Shown here: in pieces, positions 6,601 through 8,853 of the stretch
Numbering within the stretch: the stretch's first letter is position 1
How the letters are laid out: every line of letters begins with the position of its first letter
From: Deltaproteobacteria bacterium
GTDB lineage: Bacteria > Desulfobacterota > BSN033 > UBA1163
Direction: 5' to 3'
DNA length: 8,853 nt
NCBI GenBank assembly: GCA_016875155.1
Contig: VGSD01000091.1
Span: forward strand, 1 to 8,853
Notes under the pieces: model-generated
The model's input: only the letters and a program-made list of their open reading frames with translations
Told to the model about the DNA's origin: nothing
The model's database searches: none
Position numbers and translations under genes: made by a program

Positions 6601-8045
6601 AGATCATCAATGAAGACCCAAGACTCTATGCGGTCTATATCACCAACTTCGGTTGTGGTCCGGATTCGTTTATCAACCATTTTTACAGGGATCTCTCAAA
6701 GGGGAAGCCTCATCTTCAATTGGAGATTGATGAACACAGTGCGGATGCTGGCGCCATCACGCGCTGTGAAGCCTTTCTCGATAGCCTGAAGAATGCAAAG
6801 AAAACAAAGCCCAATGGTTTGGAAAAGGAAAAGCCGACAACCGACCGGACGAAGAAGATTTACATTCCTTATATGTATGATGCAGCCTATGCTGTGGCAG
6901 CGGCCTTCCATGCTTGCGGCGTAGAGGCAGAGGTCATTCCTGAATCGAACGAGGAGACCCTTTACTGGGGAAGGAAGCTGACTTCGGGGAAGGAGTGCTA
7001 TCCCTGCATTCTCACCACCGGCGACATGGTGAAGACGGTTAAAGACCCGAACTTCGATCATGAGAAGGCGGCTTTCTTCATGCCTTCCGGAAATGGGCCG
7101 TGCCGGTTTGGGCAGTATCACCGGTTTCATCGGCTCGTCCTGGACGACCTGGGGTTTCACCATGTCCCCATCTACGCTCCCAATCAGGATGAGACGCTCT
7201 ACAATGACCTGGGCATCATGGGTTCTCAGTTCTCACGTCTGGCATGGCAGGGCATTGTGGCCGTGGACCTTCTGATGAAGAAACTCCTCGAAACCCGTCC
7301 CTATGAGAAGGAAAAGGGAAGGGGCAATCAGATTTACGCGGAGTCATTGAATAGGGTGTGTGAAGCAATCCGGACAGGAAATGATTTAAGGGAAGTTCTT
7401 CACAGGAGCCTCGAAAGTTTCGCAAAGGTTGAGGTGGAGAGTCCGGGGACGAAACCTCTGATCGGGATCGTGGGAGAGATCTATGTCCGTCTCAATAGGT
7501 TCAGCAACGAGGAGGTGGTCCGGAAGATCGAACAGTTCGGAGGCGAGGCGTGGATGGCGCCCATGACCGAATGGGTCCTCTATGTCAACACCATCTCCAA
7601 GAAAAGAAGCCTTCAGAAAAAGTCGTTTTCCAATCTCTTAAAAGTTTTTCTGACGGACTACTATCAGAAGAAAGACGAACACCATCTGGAAAAGGTATTT
7701 AAACACCATCTCAGAAATTTCGGCGAACCAAAAACCCGAGCGATCTTCAAAAGAGCAAAACCCTATATTGATTCCTCGTTTGAGGGAGAGGCAATCCTCT
7801 CCATCGGGAAATCGATCGACTTTGCAAAGAGAGGGGCAAGCGGGATTATCAACATCATGCCTTTCACCTGCATGCCAGGAACGATTGTCAGCGCCCTGTT
7901 AAAGAGATACCAGGAAGAGCATAATAATATTCCCATCCTCAACATGGCCTATGATGGACAGGAACAGACCAACACACTAACCCGCCTCGAAGCCTTCATG
8001 CACCAGGCAAGAGAATTTCAGATAAGAAAGAGCAAGAAGATTTAA
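3672..8045 (+). CDS. Large fusion of two BadF/BcrA-type ATPase (CoA-dehydratase activase) domains with DUF2229 and COG3580/3581-like dehydratase-type domains
   Basis: A 1457-residue cytoplasmic protein with no visible signal peptide or membrane segment. ATPase domain 1 (about residues 8-265) shows LGIDVGS (10-16), DIGGEDS (106-112), Cys135 in LCAAGTGSF and Cys174 in GRCSVF. A repeat-rich linker (about 270-383) follows. ATPase domain 2 (384-637) shows LGLDVGS (385-391), EIGGQDS (483-489), Cys508 and Cys548. Then come a Cys motif (665, 668, 672, 691), a DUF2229-like domain (IGIPR at 733; ETCFPIK, Cys782), GRPYN (919), FGCGPDS (Cys995), ITRCEAF (Cys1032), ECYPC (1109, 1112), GPCRFG (1144) and FTCMPG (1400). 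In known activases two subunits share one [4Fe-4S] cluster through such Cys pairs and push electrons to a dehydratase at the cost of ATP. Here both partners appear fused. Substrate unknown; not a proven 2-hydroxyacyl-CoA dehydratase. ATG 3672, 3678 and 3684 are possible starts; none has a well-spaced Shine-Dalgarno. Confidence 0.9.
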   Translation: MVMEMSKLYLGIDVGSVSANTVILNDQGKVLEEHYTRIKGQPLKTVQKILEEILTRIPPERFHSISFTGTGGKLLSEILEGHFVNEIIAQAKAVQHFYPEIRTIIDIGGEDSKLIFVEEENGHYKISDFSMNTLCAAGTGSFLDQQASRLGFTIEEFGEIALKSENPPRIAGRCSVFAKSDMIHLQQIATPDYDIVAGLCYALARNFKSNIGKGKTFLKPVSFQGGVAANVGMRKAFQDVLELSDGDLIIPKHFASMGAIGAVLVTQESKHPKKTGTLNLTAVKEYLLHHQEKEVPLQPLCLSSNHLSPSPLPSPIEGEGGKSDSPIKGEGEVRGSPLRGEGEVRGSPMQGEGVGNAYPIKGEWAVSDSTSGGEVEKSEKIEAYLGLDVGSISTNLVVIDKNKRVLSKRYLMTAGRPIEAVRTGLQEIGAEIGDRVEIKGVGTTGSGRYLTADFVGADLVRNEITAQATAAVYIDPAVDTIFEIGGQDSKYISIDNRVVVDFEMNKVCAAGTGSFLEEQAEKLDISIKEEFGKLALSAGEPVRMGERCTVFIESDLVHHQQRGAPKDNLVAGLSYSIVQNYLNRVVGDRRIGDRIFFQGGTAFNKGVVAAFEKVLGKEIIVPENHDVTGAIGVAILSMEERTWDHSGFKGFDLSQRRYEQTSFECKSCPNLCLIRKVSVEGEKPLFYGSRCEKYDVIKRTKGTNLPDLFEEREKMLFASYEREEDLPADAPEIGIPRILYLHEMMPFWKAFFAELGYRVVLSDPTNKELIRKGVENVVAETCFPIKVSHGHALNLLEKGVKRIFLPSIVNLKSPHPEIPISTACPYAQAFPYAVHSSIDFKKDDVQVLQPIFHFRFGRDHLEKELVEFGKTLRRGSKQVKRALGKAERFQAKFYQSLLNRGKEILNQIDPDEKAMVIIGRPYNSCDPGVNLEMPKKLKDLGVLAIPMDFLPLDSVKPTKEIQEMYWRYGQKILSAGKIINEDPRLYAVYITNFGCGPDSFINHFYRDLSKGKPHLQLEIDEHSADAGAITRCEAFLDSLKNAKKTKPNGLEKEKPTTDRTKKIYIPYMYDAAYAVAAAFHACGVEAEVIPESNEETLYWGRKLTSGKECYPCILTTGDMVKTVKDPNFDHEKAAFFMPSGNGPCRFGQYHRFHRLVLDDLGFHHVPIYAPNQDETLYNDLGIMGSQFSRLAWQGIVAVDLLMKKLLETRPYEKEKGRGNQIYAESLNRVCEAIRTGNDLREVLHRSLESFAKVEVESPGTKPLIGIVGEIYVRLNRFSNEEVVRKIEQFGGEAWMAPMTEWVLYVNTISKKRSLQKKSFSNLLKVFLTDYYQKKDEHHLEKVFKHHLRNFGEPKTRAIFKRAKPYIDSSFEGEAILSIGKSIDFAKRGASGIINIMPFTCMPGTIVSALLKRYQEEHNNIPILNMAYDGQEQTNTLTRLEAFMHQAREFQIRKSKKI
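4611..4808 (+). repeat. In-frame 33-bp tandem repeat array (six 11-residue units) in the interdomain linker
   Basis: Six consecutive 33-bp units begin at 4611, 4644, 4677, 4710, 4743 and 4776 and encode 11-residue repeats: SPIEGEGGKSD, SPIKGEGEVRG, SPLRGEGEVRG, SPMQGEGVGNA, YPIKGEWAVSD, STSGGEVEKSE (residues 314-379). Units 2 and 3 share an exact 20-base stretch (4659-4678 and 4692-4711). Units 1-4 contain DNA palindromes: CCCTCTCCC/GGGAGAGGG (4608-4616, 4622-4630), CTCCC/GGGAG (4645-4649, 4657-4661), CTCTCCCCT/AGGGGAGAG (4676-4684, 4686-4694) and CTCCCCC/GGGGGAG (4709-4715, 4721-4727). Units 5-6 are decayed. The array starts just after a CACCCTCACCCC run (4594-4605), the kind of leader seen in intergenic copies of this palindrome class. 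Confidence 0.9.
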
Positions 8046-8091
8046 CTTATTGAAATTAATATGTATAGGTGTTAAGCATGTTCGCTTGTTA

Positions 8092-8118
8092 AAAAAATCA
8101 CTTTAATGTTGATTTTTT
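8092..8118. terminator. A-run/T-run inverted repeat, possible bidirectional weak terminator
   Basis: AAAAAATCA (8092-8100) and TGATTTTTT (8110-8118) form a perfect 9-bp inverted repeat with a nine-base loop, 47 bases after the stop of the large gene. The stem is nearly all A-T, so it lacks the GC-rich base of a strong intrinsic terminator, but the T-run is right. It may end transcription of the large gene weakly. Confidence 0.3.
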
Positions 8119-8135
8119 AGCTGTAAAATGATAAT
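8109..8135 (+). promoter_or_regulatory. Possible sigma70-type promoter for the oadG-oadB pair
   Basis: TTGATT (8109-8114) resembles a -35 box and GATAAT (8130-8135) differs by one base from the -10 consensus. The spacing is 15 bases, shorter than the preferred 17. It is 63 bases upstream of the oadG-like ATG and overlaps the T-run of the preceding inverted repeat. AT-rich DNA yields such matches by chance. Confidence 0.25.
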
Positions 8136-8197
8136 GGTAAAAAATATGGGTTTATTATCAAATCGGGATCAAGATGGAACTGAGTGAGTTTTGAATT

Positions 8198-8341
8198 ATG
8201 GAACCGTGGAATGATGCATTGAAAATTTTTCTGTTTGGTTTCAGTGGAGTCTTTATCGGTTTGATTTTGTTGATGTGCGCAATCCAAACAATGGCTTTTT
8301 TCATAAGGCTTTTTACAGCAAAGGGAAAACAATCGTTTTAA
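8198..8341 (+). CDS. Small OadG-like gamma subunit of a Na+-translocating decarboxylase
   Basis: A 47-residue membrane protein: a short N-terminal tail (MEPWNDALK), one hydrophobic helix of about 24 residues (IFLFGFSGVFIGLILLMCAIQTMA), then FFIRLFTAKGKQSF with a basic end. The GFSGVFIGLILLM...IQ pattern and single transmembrane helix resemble the OadG/gamma subunit (PF04277) that helps assemble Na+-pumping oxaloacetate, methylmalonyl-CoA or glutaconyl-CoA decarboxylases. Position supports this strongly: its TAA is separated by one base from the ATG of an OadB-type beta subunit, implying translational coupling. It is shorter than most gamma subunits, which carry a longer hydrophilic C-terminus. 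An in-frame stop at 8192-8194 makes ATG 8198 the first available start; the upstream Shine-Dalgarno (GTGAG at 8184-8188) is weak. Confidence 0.75.
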   Translation: MEPWNDALKIFLFGFSGVFIGLILLMCAIQTMAFFIRLFTAKGKQSF

Positions 8342-8342
8342 A

Positions 8343-8853
8343 ATGGTAGATTTTTCAATCAGCACGATTTTATTGAAGACCGGTTTTGTCCATCTTACGA
8401 TTGGCCATGTGATCATGTGGCTGATCGGAGGAGTCTTTATCTATTTGGCCATTGCAAGAGATTTTGAACCCCTTCTCCTGCTTCCGATTGGCTTCAGTGT
8501 TTTCGCAGTCAATTTCCCATTAGCTCCATTGCTCGGAGAAGGAGATCTGATTCGGATTTTCTATCATTATGGCCTCGAGTGGGATATTATCCCCTGCGTG
8601 ATTTTCCTCGGCATTGGCGCTTTGACAGATTTCAGCCCGATGATTGCCAATCCAAAAACCCTTCTTCTTGGAGCGGGGGCTCAATTTGGGGTCTATGTCG
8701 CCTTTTTTGGGGCGTTGCTCTTCGGATTCAATATTGAGGAAGCCGCCTCCATCGGGATCATCGGTGGTGCGGATGGACCGACCTGCATCTATTTGACAAC
8801 AAAGTTGGCTCCCCATCTGATCGGAGCCAATGCGATTGCAGCTTACTCCTATA
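8343..8853 (+). CDS. Na+-translocating decarboxylase beta subunit (OadB/GcdB/MmdB type), N-terminal 170 codons
   Basis: This is the membrane-embedded pump subunit of biotin-dependent decarboxylases. It decarboxylates carboxy-biotin and moves Na+ out of the cell. The frame runs open to the window edge; full-length members have about 370-430 residues, so more than half is missing. Visible evidence: hydrophobic segments (residues about 18-36, 42-60, 80-95, 112-130) and the family motifs LTDFSPMIANPKTLLLGAGAQFGVY and IGIIGGADGPTCIYLTTKLAP followed by IGANAIAAYSY. Asp144 in GGADGPT corresponds by motif to the essential membrane aspartate (Asp203 of Klebsiella OadB). The substrate-specific carboxyltransferase subunit is not in the window, so oxaloacetate, methylmalonyl-CoA and glutaconyl-CoA cannot be told apart. 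The start follows the OadG-like stop by one base, so translation is probably coupled; no separate Shine-Dalgarno is evident. Confidence 0.93.
   Translation, partial: MVDFSISTILLKTGFVHLTIGHVIMWLIGGVFIYLAIARDFEPLLLLPIGFSVFAVNFPLAPLLGEGDLIRIFYHYGLEWDIIPCVIFLGIGALTDFSPMIANPKTLLLGAGAQFGVYVAFFGALLFGFNIEEAASIGIIGGADGPTCIYLTTKLAPHLIGANAIAAYSY

Larger units (their letters stand above)
8046..8197. other. AT-rich non-coding gap before the oadG-like gene
   Basis: A 152-base AT-rich stretch without a supported gene. It holds the inverted repeat at 8092-8118 and a possible promoter just after it (both listed separately). A six-codon mini-ORF (MELSEF, 8174-8194) ends three bases before the oadG-like start; it has no good ribosome binding site and is not called as a gene. 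The gap suggests the large gene and the oadG-oadB pair are separate transcription units. Confidence 0.5.

Noticed and set aside
8174..8194. Mini-ORF MELSEF ending just before the oadG-like gene, as a leader peptide
   Set aside because: No convincing ribosome binding site, no regulatory codon run and no attenuator hairpin between it and the next start.
8117..8416. Minus-strand 99-codon frame across the oadG/oadB start
   Set aside because: It covers two plus-strand genes with clear membrane-subunit motifs and has no recognisable features of its own.

Overview
The window reads as a chromosomal segment of an uncultured Desulfobacterota-type (deltaproteobacterial) anaerobe. Three things point there. 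The gene order rimM-trmD-SPOUT methyltransferase-rplS-rnhB-yraN is the translation/RNA cluster familiar from Geobacter and relatives. It is followed by a very large BadF/BcrA-type activase-dehydratase-like fusion, common in strict anaerobes. A Na+-pumping decarboxylase beta-subunit gene comes last. The taxonomic call is inferred from gene content and order; no database search was possible.

Layout. Bases 1-3376 hold the housekeeping cluster, all on the + strand: the 3' end of rimM, trmD (overlapping rimM by 11 bases), a PF09936-type SPOUT RNA methyltransferase, rplS, rnhB and yraN. The first pair is tightly coupled. The later genes are separated by gaps that each carry a different short palindromic or dispersed repeat. 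Bases 3377-3671 are a non-coding gap with two nested GC-rich palindromes. Bases 3672-8045 encode one 1457-residue protein: two tandem BadF-type ATPase domains, a Cys4 motif, a DUF2229-like domain and COG3580/COG3581-like segments. Bases 8046-8197 are AT-rich and non-coding. Bases 8198-8853 hold a tiny OadG-like membrane subunit (47 aa) and the first 170 codons of an OadB-type beta subunit, cut by the window edge.

How the genes work together. The first block matures tRNA and ribosomes: RimM for 16S processing, TrmD for m1G37, ribosomal protein L19, and RNase HII for ribonucleotide repair. The second block concerns anaerobic energy metabolism. The fusion looks like a self-contained ATP-driven low-potential electron-transfer protein of unknown substrate. 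The OadG/OadB pair belongs to a membrane complex that couples decarboxylation of a carboxylic acid or acyl-CoA to Na+ export. Their adjacency suggests, but does not prove, a shared acyl-CoA or amino-acid fermentation context.

The most unusual signal is repeat biology. At least five families of short palindromic or dispersed repeats sit in almost every gap. One of them has expanded inside the large gene as an in-frame 33-bp (11-residue) tandem array, exactly in the linker between the two ATPase domains. Another supplies a spurious-looking start codon to yraN, and a third has disrupted the 3' end of the methyltransferase gene next to the rplS leader hairpin.
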